This document shows positions 45,353-52,678 of a stretch of 64,000 bases of DNA, piece by piece. The notes beneath the pieces are model-generated. The model was not told where the DNA came from. It was given only the letters and a program-made list of their open reading frames with translations, and did not search any database. Both the position numbers and the translations under genes were made by a program. Source of the stretch: Mucilaginibacter_A sp965201005 (GTDB lineage: Bacteria; Bacteroidota; Bacteroidia; Sphingobacteriales; Sphingobacteriaceae); NCBI RefSeq assembly GCF_965201005.1, contig NZ_OZ241747.1, positions 1,798,001-1,862,000 on the forward strand, given 5' to 3'. Position 1 is the stretch's first letter. Every line of letters begins with the position of its first letter.

Positions 45353-45823
45353 CTAAAAAAGTTTATCTTTTAAGATTTCTGCTTCAAAAAAAACATCTAA
45401 AGGTAAGTTGGCTTGTTTTGCCGCGGCAACGGCCAGCTCATCGCAGCGTTCATTTTCGGGATGGCCGGCGTGGCCTTTCACCCAAACAAAACGGATTTGA
45501 TGCTGACTGTAAACGCTAATTAAACGCAGCCACAAATCCTTGTTTTTCTTGTCTTTAAACCCTTTTTTGATCCAGCCGTAAACCCATTTTTTTTCGATCG
45601 CATCGATCACGTACCTGGAATCCGAATAAATTGTGACCGTTTGATTTGGTTTTTTGATTGCCTCCAAAGCCGAGATCACGGCCATCAGTTCCATGCGGTT
45701 GTTGGTGGTTTTACGGAAGCCGCCGGAAAGTTCTTTATAATGGCCGCCCGACCGCAAAATAGTGCCGTAGCCGCCCGGCCCGGGGTTTCCGCTGGAGGCA
45801 CCGTCTGTAAAAATTTCGATCAT
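45353..45823 (-). CDS. rnhA: Ribonuclease HI
   Basis: A 156-residue enzyme that cleaves RNA in RNA-DNA hybrids. All catalytic residues are visible: Asp in TDGASSGNPGPGGYG, Glu in NNRMELMAV, Asp in SDSRYVIDA, and the His and Asp of KGHAGHPENERCDELA. Standard length. Confidence 0.97.
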   Translation of the reverse strand: MIEIFTDGASSGNPGPGGYGTILRSGGHYKELSGGFRKTTNNRMELMAVISALEAIKKPNQTVTIYSDSRYVIDAIEKKWVYGWIKKGFKDKKNKDLWLRLISVYSQHQIRFVWVKGHAGHPENERCDELAVAAAKQANLPLDVFFEAEILKDKLF

Positions 45824-45862
45824 TTAGCAGCAAAAGTAATTTTTACTTCCCGAAAAATACCT

Positions 45863-45876
45863 GCTAAAAACAGCAT
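45863..45876 (+). repeat. Iterated word, B class, upstream of tRNA-His
   Basis: GCTAAAAACAGCAT in the short gap between rnhA and the tRNA promoter. Confidence 0.75.
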
Positions 45877-45898
45877 GAAAAATTTCGGCACAAACCAC

Positions 45899-45928
45899 TT
45901 GACATTTACCATAAGATTTTTACTTTTG
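45899..45928 (+). promoter_or_regulatory. tRNA-His promoter
   Basis: TTG (45899-45901), 19 bases, TACTTTTG (45921-45928), then 12 bases to the tRNA. It fits the Bacteroidota consensus. Confidence 0.75.
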
Positions 45929-45940
45929 TAGCAACAAAAC

Positions 45941-46015
45941 GGTGGGCGTAGCTCAGCTGGTTAGAGTATTGGTTTGTGGTGCCGAGGGTCGTGGGTTCGA
46001 GCCCCATCGTCCACC
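45941..46015 (+). tRNA. tRNA-His (GTG)
   Basis: Includes G-1 (45941) opposite discriminator C73 (46015), the tRNA-His identity pair. Acceptor GTGGGCG/CGTCCAC, anticodon stem TTGGT/GCCGA with loop TTGTGGT (anticodon GTG), T arm GTGGG-TTCGAGC-CCCAT. Confidence 0.96.
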
Positions 46016-46020
46016 CGTTT

Positions 46021-46056
46021 AAAAGCCTTCTGCATTAAATGTGGAAGGCTTTTTTT
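46021..46056 (+). terminator. Terminator after tRNA-His
   Basis: AAAAGCCTTC (46021-46030) with GAAGGCTTTTTTT (46044-46056). Confidence 0.85.
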
Positions 46057-46132
46057 GTTTGTTACAATTCCGAAATTATTATATACAATTGAAAAGGGGG
46101 AGCGTAAATTCCGCCGTTTTACTTTTATCAAA

Positions 46133-48190
46133 ATGAAAAAATATCTGCTGCTAATGCTTCTTTTACCGGCAAAAATCTTCGCCCAGTCTGCTGGTCCTGC
46201 AAGTTTGGTCAATGTATTTTTAGGTTCTTCCGGAGATCATGGCCAGATGTCGCCTGCCGCTTCTTATCCGTTCAGTATGCTAAGCATCGGCCCGCAAACT
46301 TATCCGAATTTGCACATGGGTTATGAGCACAAGGCCAAAATATTTTTGGGTTTTACACACAACCGATTTGAAGGCGTGGGTTGCCAGGGCAGCGGCGGTA
46401 ATATTTTGATCAAACCTTTTTTGGGAGATGGCCCGGCAAAATCAACTTTAATCAAAGTAAGCGAAAAGGCAAGCCCGGGTTTTTATGCGGTTGGTTTCAG
46501 CAACGGGATCAAAGCCGATTTTACTGTTTGCCAAAATAGCGGGATTGAAAAATATCAGTTTCCGGTAGCGGCACAAAAAGGTTTTTATATTGATTTGAGC
46601 CACAGTCTGGCCAATAGTTTTGTTGCCGAAAAACATGTGCTAAAAACAGCATCCGTTAGCGGTTGGGTTGATTCGCGCACAACCTGCAACGTGGGCACTT
46701 ATCGTATTTATTACGAAATCAAATTTGATCAGCCGGTACAGATTTTGGAAGATCAAAATCACAAACTTCTAATAAAATTAAAACCGGACGCCGGGCAGGT
46801 ACAATTAAATGTTGCCTTGTCTTCTGTAGATGAAAACCATGCAAATGCTTCTTTTACAAATGAAAATTTTGAACAGTTAAAAAATAAAAGCCAGCAGGGC
46901 TGGAACCAGGTTTTAAACCATATCCGGGTTAAAGGCAATGCGGAAAGGACCAAGTTGTTTTACTCGCTTTTATACCGCACTGTACAATCACCTTATTTGA
47001 TTTCCGAGCCGGACGGAACATACCGGGCAACCAACGGCAGCTTGCAGCACACTAAAGATTCTGTTTACAACGGTTGGGCAATTTGGGACAATTACCGCAC
47101 GCAATTACCGCTTTTATCGATACTTTTTCCTCAAAAATATCAAAACATCGCCAATTCCATCGCCAGCCTTTACCGCTTTGGTAAAAAAGATTATGCCACC
47201 CAGCACGAACCTTCCAATACGGTGCGGACAGAACATGCCATCGTTGTTTTGCTGGATGCTTACCGGAAAGGTTACAAGGTGGATTTTAAAAGCATCCAGG
47301 ATTCGCTGGTCAAAGAAGTGGACCATCTGGATTACACCCATCCGGACAAGGCTTTAGAATCCAGTTACGATGCCTGGGCTTTGTCACAGATTTTAAAAAT
47401 TACCGGACAGGATCAACGGAGCGAAAAGTATCTTCACCAGGCACTCGAATACAAAAAATACTGGAACAAAGATTTTAAAGATTTGTCAAAACCGGATATC
47501 GACCGGGTTTCGGCACGAGGGCTTTATCAGGGCACAATTATGCAATATCGCTGGTTTGTGCCTTTTGATGTAAAAGGTTTAATGGCTTTAATGGGTGGTG
47601 AAAAAGCTTATCTCGATCAGTTAACTGCTTTTTTTGAAGGCGATTATTACAATCATGCCAACGAACCGGATTTGCAGGCACCTTTAATGTTCAATGCTTC
47701 TGCAGCACCATGGAAATCACAGGATTGGATGCACAAACTCGCTGTAGATACCGTAATACAATATTATTTTAATGACAATAGCCGTGGGATCGATCCTTTT
47801 ATTGATGTTATTTATCAAAACAAACCTGATGCTTACATCCGCACAATGGACGATGATGCTGGTGCCATGTCGGCCTGGTTTGTGTTTGCGGCATGTGGTT
47901 TTTCCCCAGCTTGTGTAGGTTGGGCGGTTTATTATTTAAACCTGCCTTTGTTCCAGGAAATAGATTTTAACTGGCCGGGAAACAAAAATTTTAAGGTTGA
48001 GGTTGAAAACTACGCCAACAATAAAAAGTACATAAAAGAAGCATTTTTGAACGGTAAAAAACTTGACCAAAACTGGATCACCCATCAGGAGATTTTAAAA
48101 GGCGGCAAATTGGTTTTGGTTGCTTCCGATCAGCCCAACACAGCATTTGGCGTAAATAATCTATGGGTTTCTGATATAAATAGTAAATGA
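46133..48190 (+). CDS. Secreted glycoside hydrolase family 92 (alpha-mannosidase-like)
   Basis: A 685-residue exported enzyme. Signal peptide MKKYLLLMLLLPAKIFAQ, in which LMLLLPAK is encoded by an iterated word (46154-46167). The N-terminal beta domain (VNVFLGSSGDHGQMSPAASYP, GFTHNRFEGVGC) and the catalytic region (NGWAIWDNYRTQLPLLSI, MDDDAGAMSAWFVFAACGFSP) match GH92, which are Ca-dependent exo-mannosidases. Slightly short for the family (about 730-770). ATG 46133 is used; the longer frame runs into the tRNA. More words are at 46639-46652, 46845-46858 and 48031-48044, four in one gene. Confidence 0.9.
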   Translation: MKKYLLLMLLLPAKIFAQSAGPASLVNVFLGSSGDHGQMSPAASYPFSMLSIGPQTYPNLHMGYEHKAKIFLGFTHNRFEGVGCQGSGGNILIKPFLGDGPAKSTLIKVSEKASPGFYAVGFSNGIKADFTVCQNSGIEKYQFPVAAQKGFYIDLSHSLANSFVAEKHVLKTASVSGWVDSRTTCNVGTYRIYYEIKFDQPVQILEDQNHKLLIKLKPDAGQVQLNVALSSVDENHANASFTNENFEQLKNKSQQGWNQVLNHIRVKGNAERTKLFYSLLYRTVQSPYLISEPDGTYRATNGSLQHTKDSVYNGWAIWDNYRTQLPLLSILFPQKYQNIANSIASLYRFGKKDYATQHEPSNTVRTEHAIVVLLDAYRKGYKVDFKSIQDSLVKEVDHLDYTHPDKALESSYDAWALSQILKITGQDQRSEKYLHQALEYKKYWNKDFKDLSKPDIDRVSARGLYQGTIMQYRWFVPFDVKGLMALMGGEKAYLDQLTAFFEGDYYNHANEPDLQAPLMFNASAAPWKSQDWMHKLAVDTVIQYYFNDNSRGIDPFIDVIYQNKPDAYIRTMDDDAGAMSAWFVFAACGFSPACVGWAVYYLNLPLFQEIDFNWPGNKNFKVEVENYANNKKYIKEAFLNGKKLDQNWITHQEILKGGKLVLVASDQPNTAFGVNNLWVSDINSK

Positions 48191-48236
48191 TATTGGCAAT
48201 TTCCTGTCAATAAAAAACTTCTGCACAATGCTCTAA

Positions 48237-48277
48237 AACAAAGAAGCACCTGCTTTTCAACAGATGCTTCTTTTATC
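48237..48277. terminator. Iterated-word hairpin terminator (41 bp)
   Basis: AACAAAGAAGCACCTG, loop CTTTTCAA, CAGATGCTTCTTTTATC. Convergent between GH92 and the YtxH gene; it could serve both. Confidence 0.8.
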
Positions 48278-48298
48278 GCATAAAAATCAAAGTTTTTA

Positions 48299-48790
48299 TT
48301 AGCTGAAAGACGGATGATCAATATCTGCATCTTCGCCTTCGGCACCTTCGCCCATTTTATTTTTAACGGCATCAACAGCTTTATCTTTCAAATTTGTGAT
48401 CGCTTCTTTTCCCTGTTGTGCTTTATCGGCAACCGTGTTTCCAAACTCTTGCAAAGAAGTGCCCAAATTACTGCGGGTTTCAGTTCCTGCTTCCGGCGCA
48501 AATAAAATACCTAAAGCGGCACCAATTACAATACCGCCGATTAATGCAACGGCAACAGCTGCTGCATGTCCGCCGCCAACCTTGTCCTGTGCATATTTTT
48601 TAGCTTCAGATGAATAATCTTTGGCTTTATCTTTTGCAAAACTTTTTGCGTAACCTGCATAGTCTTTCGCATGATCTTTTGCATAACTTTTTGCCTGATC
48701 AGCATAGTCCTTTGCATGGTCTTTGGCATATTCTCTCGCTTGTTCGGCGTACTCTTTGGTCTTTTTCAACAAATCTTTTTTGATACTCAT
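48299..48790 (-). CDS. YtxH-domain protein with LEA-like 11-residue repeats
   Basis: A 163-residue protein. Residues about 8-72 are repeats of the form AKDHAKDYADQ, a lysine-, alanine- and aspartate-rich 11-mer like group-3 LEA proteins, which are desiccation protectants. A glycine-rich membrane segment follows (ALIGGIVIGAALGILFAPEAG, the YtxH signature), then a helical charged tail. ATG 48790 is chosen because upstream codons are AT-rich non-coding. It could be a stress or envelope protein; no catalytic role. Confidence 0.82.
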   Translation of the reverse strand: MSIKKDLLKKTKEYAEQAREYAKDHAKDYADQAKSYAKDHAKDYAGYAKSFAKDKAKDYSSEAKKYAQDKVGGGHAAAVAVALIGGIVIGAALGILFAPEAGTETRSNLGTSLQEFGNTVADKAQQGKEAITNLKDKAVDAVKNKMGEGAEGEDADIDHPSFS

Positions 48791-48920
48791 AGCTTTGTGT
48801 TTTTTTGTTTTAACAATGATTAGATTTATTAGTTTATTTTTTTTGACTTTTTTGGAAGAAATTAATTCCGTACAAAGCATGAAAATATTTTTGAAAAATG
48901 CAAAAGCCCAAAAATAAGCG

Positions 48921-49664
48921 ATGAACAACGGTTATTTACACATCCGATCAACCGAAGCAATTTGGCTCAATCCGGATCAAAATGTTTTTACCGGTTTGAA
49001 CAAAGTATGTATCTGGCGGATAAAAACTTCAGATTTTTTGTCTGAATCAGAAAGTTTTATGCTGATCTTAAATTTGGAGGAAACGGAAAGAATCCTTCGA
49101 TACAAATCAGCAACCAACCGTAAAACAAGGATTATCAGTCGTGCAGTTTTACGGATTTTACTTGGAAGATATTTATCACTTGATCCGATTGAAATTATAT
49201 TTGAATTGGATCTTCATAAAAAACCAGTCTTAAAAAATGCAAGTGATAAACCAATTCATTTTAATGTTTCGCATTCCGGGGATTGGATTTTGATTGCCGT
49301 GTCTGCAAATCCAATCGGAATTGATTTAGAACGCATCGATGCTTCTTTTACCTACCAAAATTTGCTGGATTTCAGTTTTGATATTGAAGAGAAAAGTTAC
49401 ATCCAAAAATCACGGTTTCCTGTAGAAACCTTTTATCAATTATGGACGCGTAAAGAAGCCTTATTAAAAGCAAACGGCAAAGGTTTGGTCGATGAATTGG
49501 ATTTAATCCCAAGCTTGGATGGTTTGTATCAAAACCCGGACCAGTTGATAAACTCCGGTCAAAGCTGGGAAATCACAAGTTTCAGTATTGATGAAAACCA
49601 CATTGGCAGTGCTGCTTTTATGCCGGTAAAAACAGCATTGCAATTTCTTAACTTTCAGCTTTGA
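48921..49664 (+). CDS. 4'-phosphopantetheinyl transferase, Sfp type
   Basis: A 247-residue enzyme that attaches phosphopantetheine to carrier proteins. The NVSHSGDW, IGIDLERID (about residues 130-139) and WTRKEALLKANGKGL motifs carry the Mg and CoA ligands. The iterated word at 49339-49352 encodes DASFTY directly after the catalytic GIDLE motif. No NRPS or PKS gene is nearby. Its last 17 bases overlap the convergent lysC gene, and a B-type word (49625-49638) lies just before its end. Confidence 0.92.
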   Translation: MNNGYLHIRSTEAIWLNPDQNVFTGLNKVCIWRIKTSDFLSESESFMLILNLEETERILRYKSATNRKTRIISRAVLRILLGRYLSLDPIEIIFELDLHKKPVLKNASDKPIHFNVSHSGDWILIAVSANPIGIDLERIDASFTYQNLLDFSFDIEEKSYIQKSRFPVETFYQLWTRKEALLKANGKGLVDELDLIPSLDGLYQNPDQLINSGQSWEITSFSIDENHIGSAAFMPVKTALQFLNFQL

Positions 49665-50910
49665 TTAAAAGTTGCGCCGTGCTGCGGCTCAGTTGTTCAA
49701 GCAAAATTGTTTTTCCTGCGGATAGTTCCTGCAACAAAGCAGGTTCATAATGCCGAATGGTGATCAGTTCTGTTTCCAGATTATACTTGTAATTAAAGTC
49801 CAATTTCAACTGTTGCAAAAGTGCTTCAAACTTACCGGTTTGATAATCGGTACAAAAAGTAAAACTTAAAGCCGAATTTTGGATCAAGTTTACTTTGATG
49901 TGCAAACCTGCCAGGATTTTATAAACTTCACTTAAATGCTTTTCGCTGACAAAAGAATGATCTTTTGCAAAAACGGAAACCAAAACCTGGTTGGGCTTAA
50001 CAATAATAACCGGAACTTTTACCACGGATTCTTCCGCATTGATCACTGTTCCGCTTTCGCCAGGGTTTAAAAACGGTTTAACAAACAACAGGATATTGGC
50101 GTTTTGAAGCGGACGAATGGTTTTGGGGTGAATGATACTTGCGCCGTAATAGGCCATTTCCACCGCTTCTGCGTACGAAAGCTGATCAAACTTTACCATG
50201 TTTTGGTAGCGTTTGGGATCGGCATTGTACACACCGGCAACGTCTTTCCAAATTGTAACTGATGGTGCATTTAAGCACGATGCAAATATTGCTGCCGAAT
50301 AATCCGAACCTTCTCGGCCCAAAGTTGTGGTAAAATTTTCCGAAGTCCCGCCCAGGAAACCTTGTGTAACCAACACCTCAGTTTGCAACATTATCGGAAT
50401 ATCCTGCCGGATAAGCGCGCAGGTTTTGTCAAAATCAACCAAAGCTTCGCGGTAATTATTATCTGTTTGGATGTATCCGCGCGCATCCAGCCATTTACTT
50501 TTGATGTTTATTTTGTTTAAATAAGAGGTTACAATCCTGGACGAAACCAACTCGCCGATGGATACAATTTGATCATAAATGAAATCCTGTCCATCCTGCG
50601 GTTCTTCTTCGATCATCCATTCAATTTCTACAAAAGTATTTTCAACTTCATCAAAAATTGGATGATCGGCATCAAACAATTCTATTAAAATTTGATGGTG
50701 ATAAGCTTTTATTTCTGTAAAAACCACACGTAAATCTTTAGATTGATTTATGTAAGCAAAACTTAGTTTTTCGAGCGCATTGGTAGTTTTGCCCATTGCA
50801 GAAACTACAACAAGCAATCCGTCCTCGGCATAAAGTTTTACAATTTGGGCCAAATTTTGAACGGCAGCCGCGTCTTTTACAGAAGCACCGCCAAATTTAA
50901 AAACCTGCAT
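49648..50910 (-). CDS. lysC: Aspartate kinase
   Basis: A 420-residue monofunctional aspartokinase, first step of the aspartate family of amino acids. KFGGASVKDAAAV (N-terminal KFGG), the TTLGREGSDYSAA catalytic segment and C-terminal ACT-like regulatory repeats are present. The start codon ATG (50908-50910) overlaps the end of a B-type iterated word, GATAAAAACAGTATG, so the word lies in the translation initiation region. No lysine riboswitch fits in the 29 bases to the upstream GNAT gene. Confidence 0.95.
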   Translation of the reverse strand: MQVFKFGGASVKDAAAVQNLAQIVKLYAEDGLLVVVSAMGKTTNALEKLSFAYINQSKDLRVVFTEIKAYHHQILIELFDADHPIFDEVENTFVEIEWMIEEEPQDGQDFIYDQIVSIGELVSSRIVTSYLNKINIKSKWLDARGYIQTDNNYREALVDFDKTCALIRQDIPIMLQTEVLVTQGFLGGTSENFTTTLGREGSDYSAAIFASCLNAPSVTIWKDVAGVYNADPKRYQNMVKFDQLSYAEAVEMAYYGASIIHPKTIRPLQNANILLFVKPFLNPGESGTVINAEESVVKVPVIIVKPNQVLVSVFAKDHSFVSEKHLSEVYKILAGLHIKVNLIQNSALSFTFCTDYQTGKFEALLQQLKLDFNYKYNLETELITIRHYEPALLQELSAGKTILLEQLSRSTAQLLIKAES

Positions 50911-50932
50911 ACTGTTTTTATCGGGTTAAAAT
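50909..50932 (-). repeat. Iterated word, B class, overlapping the lysC start codon
   Basis: On minus: CAATTTTAACCC then GATAAAAACAGTAT. Its final AT is the first two bases of the ATG. Confidence 0.9.
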
Positions 50933-50939
50933 TGGATTT

Positions 50940-51440
50940 TTATTTTGAAGGGATTTGATCCAGGTCTGCTAAATCAAAACCCAAAAATTGTTCTTTGGAA
51001 AGCGAAACATTGATCCAGCTTCCGTCAAAACTTGCGTTTAGTTTTTTGTAAAAATCGATGGCCGGTTCGTTCCAGTCCAATACTTGCCAAAGCATCCCAC
51101 TGAAACCTTTTTGCAATGCTTCTTTTATCAATGTTTTTATCAGCAAAGTCCCGATTTTATGGCCGCGATAAGCTTCAGTCACAATTAAATCTTCCAGGTA
51201 CATGCGGCAGCCTTTCCAGGTAGAATAGCGCACGTAATACAACGCAAAGCCAACAATAAAACCGTCTGCTTCTGCTACAAAAGCTTTCCATACAGGGTTG
51301 TTTCCAAAACCGGCGTCTTCAAACTCTGCCAAAGTTACCGTAACTTCTTCGGGTGCTTTTTCAAACAAAGCCAACTCTGCAATCAGTTCCAGCAGGCGCG
51401 GGCAATCGGTTTTTATGGCTTCTCTTATCAATAATTCCAT
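50940..51440 (-). CDS. GNAT-family N-acetyltransferase
   Basis: A 166-residue acetyltransferase. It starts MELLIREAIKTDCPRLLELI, and the acetyl-CoA binding motif is VTEAYRGHKIGTLLIKTLI. It resembles the spermidine/diamine acetyltransferase-like group (YLEDLIV, WNEPAIDFYKKL). ATG 51440 avoids overlap with yggS. An A-type word (51116-51129) encodes LIKEALQ in the acetyl-CoA helix region. The acceptor substrate is unknown. Confidence 0.88.
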   Translation of the reverse strand: MELLIREAIKTDCPRLLELIAELALFEKAPEEVTVTLAEFEDAGFGNNPVWKAFVAEADGFIVGFALYYVRYSTWKGCRMYLEDLIVTEAYRGHKIGTLLIKTLIKEALQKGFSGMLWQVLDWNEPAIDFYKKLNASFDGSWINVSLSKEQFLGFDLADLDQIPSK

Positions 51441-51445
51441 CAACT

Positions 51446-52135
51446 TTAATTGTTTTTCCAATGCGGGACAACGCGTTGCCCGAAAATCAAACTTCCAACC
51501 CGGATCATTGTGCTGCCTTCTTCGATTGCAATTTTATAATCACCGGACATTCCCATGGATAGTTCTTTAAAAGCATCTTCCTTGCGGAAATAACTCAATT
51601 TTATGCCATCAAAAAAAGTATGCAATTCATAAAACTCATCTTTTAATTGTTTCGGGTTTTCGGTATTGGTGGCAATTCCCATCAACCCGACAATGCGCAC
51701 ATGTTGCAAACTTGTAAATTCTTCTGATCGCAATAATTCTATCGCTTCATCAAAACCTAGCCCAAACTTGGTTTCTTCATCAGCAATATAAATCTGCAAC
51801 AAACAATCTATGATCCGGTTATTTTTGGCGGCCTGCTTATCAATTTCCTGCAACAATTTGATACTATCAACCGAATGGATCAGGCTGATAAAAGGCGCAA
51901 TGTATTTTACTTTGTTGGTTTGCAAGTGCCCGATCAAATGCCACTCAATATCTTTGGGCAGTTGATCGTATTTCTCAACCAGTTCCTGCACATTGTTCTC
52001 GCCAAAAACCCGTTGCCCGGCGTTGTAAGCTTCCAGTAAAACTGCTGCAGGTTTGGTTTTAGAAACGGCAATCAGCTTAACATTACCATCGCCAATTTCT
52101 TTTTTTAAGTTGTTGATATTATCTGCAATGCTCAT
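51446..52135 (-). CDS. yggS: YggS family PLP homeostasis protein
   Basis: A 229-residue PLP-binding barrel of the COG0325 type. Lys in IAVSKTKP carries PLP, and the phosphate-binding serine/glycine segment is GLMGIATNT and LSMGMSGDYKIAIEEGSTMIRVGSLIFG. It maintains the pyridoxal phosphate pool. First gene of the yggS-GNAT-lysC transcript; a TAGTTTTG box is upstream. Confidence 0.93.
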   Translation of the reverse strand: MSIADNINNLKKEIGDGNVKLIAVSKTKPAAVLLEAYNAGQRVFGENNVQELVEKYDQLPKDIEWHLIGHLQTNKVKYIAPFISLIHSVDSIKLLQEIDKQAAKNNRIIDCLLQIYIADEETKFGLGFDEAIELLRSEEFTSLQHVRIVGLMGIATNTENPKQLKDEFYELHTFFDGIKLSYFRKEDAFKELSMGMSGDYKIAIEEGSTMIRVGSLIFGQRVVPHWKNN

Positions 52136-52142
52136 TAATGCG

Positions 52143-52150
52143 TAAATTTG
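52143..52150 (+). promoter_or_regulatory. -7 promoter box for the DUF4296 gene and mutS2
   Basis: TAAATTTG, 25 bases before ATG 52176. Confidence 0.5.
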
Positions 52151-52163
52151 AATAAAATTGGTG

Positions 52164-52171
52164 CAAAACTA
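52164..52171 (-). promoter_or_regulatory. -7 promoter box for yggS
   Basis: TAGTTTTG on minus, 28 bases before ATG 52135. It faces the plus-strand box 13 bases away, so both transcripts would start at about the same point in opposite directions. Confidence 0.5.
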
Positions 52172-52175
52172 CACA

Positions 52176-52673
52176 ATGCGATTTTATAAAAACCTGTTTT
52201 CTTTAGCGTTGCTTTTTTTGACCGCCTGCAATCATGAACCGAAACCAGACAACCTGATTGACCAGGACCAATTTACATCGCTTTTGGTGGACATGCATCT
52301 GGCAGACGGTTATTTAAGCACAAAATCCCAAGTGCCGGACACGCTTGCTTTTCGCGGAAATGGCTTGTATGCAGCGGTTTTTAAAAGGCATCAGGTTGAT
52401 TCTGCCGCATTTAGAAAAAGTTATCAGTATTATGCTGTGCATCTGGAGCAAATGGGCGAAATTTATACCACAGTTTTAAAAACGCTGACGGCCAAAAACG
52501 ATTCGATCACCAAAAAACTTGCCGCAGAAGAGATGCAACGGAGCAGGCTTGCCGCAGATTCCACAAAAAAAGCTTACAAAACTGATTCTGCCAAACGTGC
52601 CGTTAAACAGGATTCTGCCCAAAAAACAGCAGCTAAAAAAAGCATTACAAAACCAGTTGCAAACCACAAATAA
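52176..52673 (+). CDS. DUF4296 lipoprotein
   Basis: A 165-residue lipoprotein (FLTACN, Cys18). The DUF4296 core is FTSLLVDMHLADGYL ... AFRKSYQYYAVHLEQMGEIY. A C-terminal basic, alanine-rich tail follows. Unknown function, widespread in Bacteroidota, commonly near mutS2 or peptidoglycan genes. Five bases separate it from mutS2. Confidence 0.85.
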   Translation: MRFYKNLFSLALLFLTACNHEPKPDNLIDQDQFTSLLVDMHLADGYLSTKSQVPDTLAFRGNGLYAAVFKRHQVDSAAFRKSYQYYAVHLEQMGEIYTTVLKTLTAKNDSITKKLAAEEMQRSRLAADSTKKAYKTDSAKRAVKQDSAQKTAAKKSITKPVANHK

Positions 52674-52678
52674 TTTGA

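Noticed and set aside
50911..50939. Lysine riboswitch upstream of lysC
   Set aside because: Only 29 bases separate lysC from the upstream gene, too short for the aptamer.
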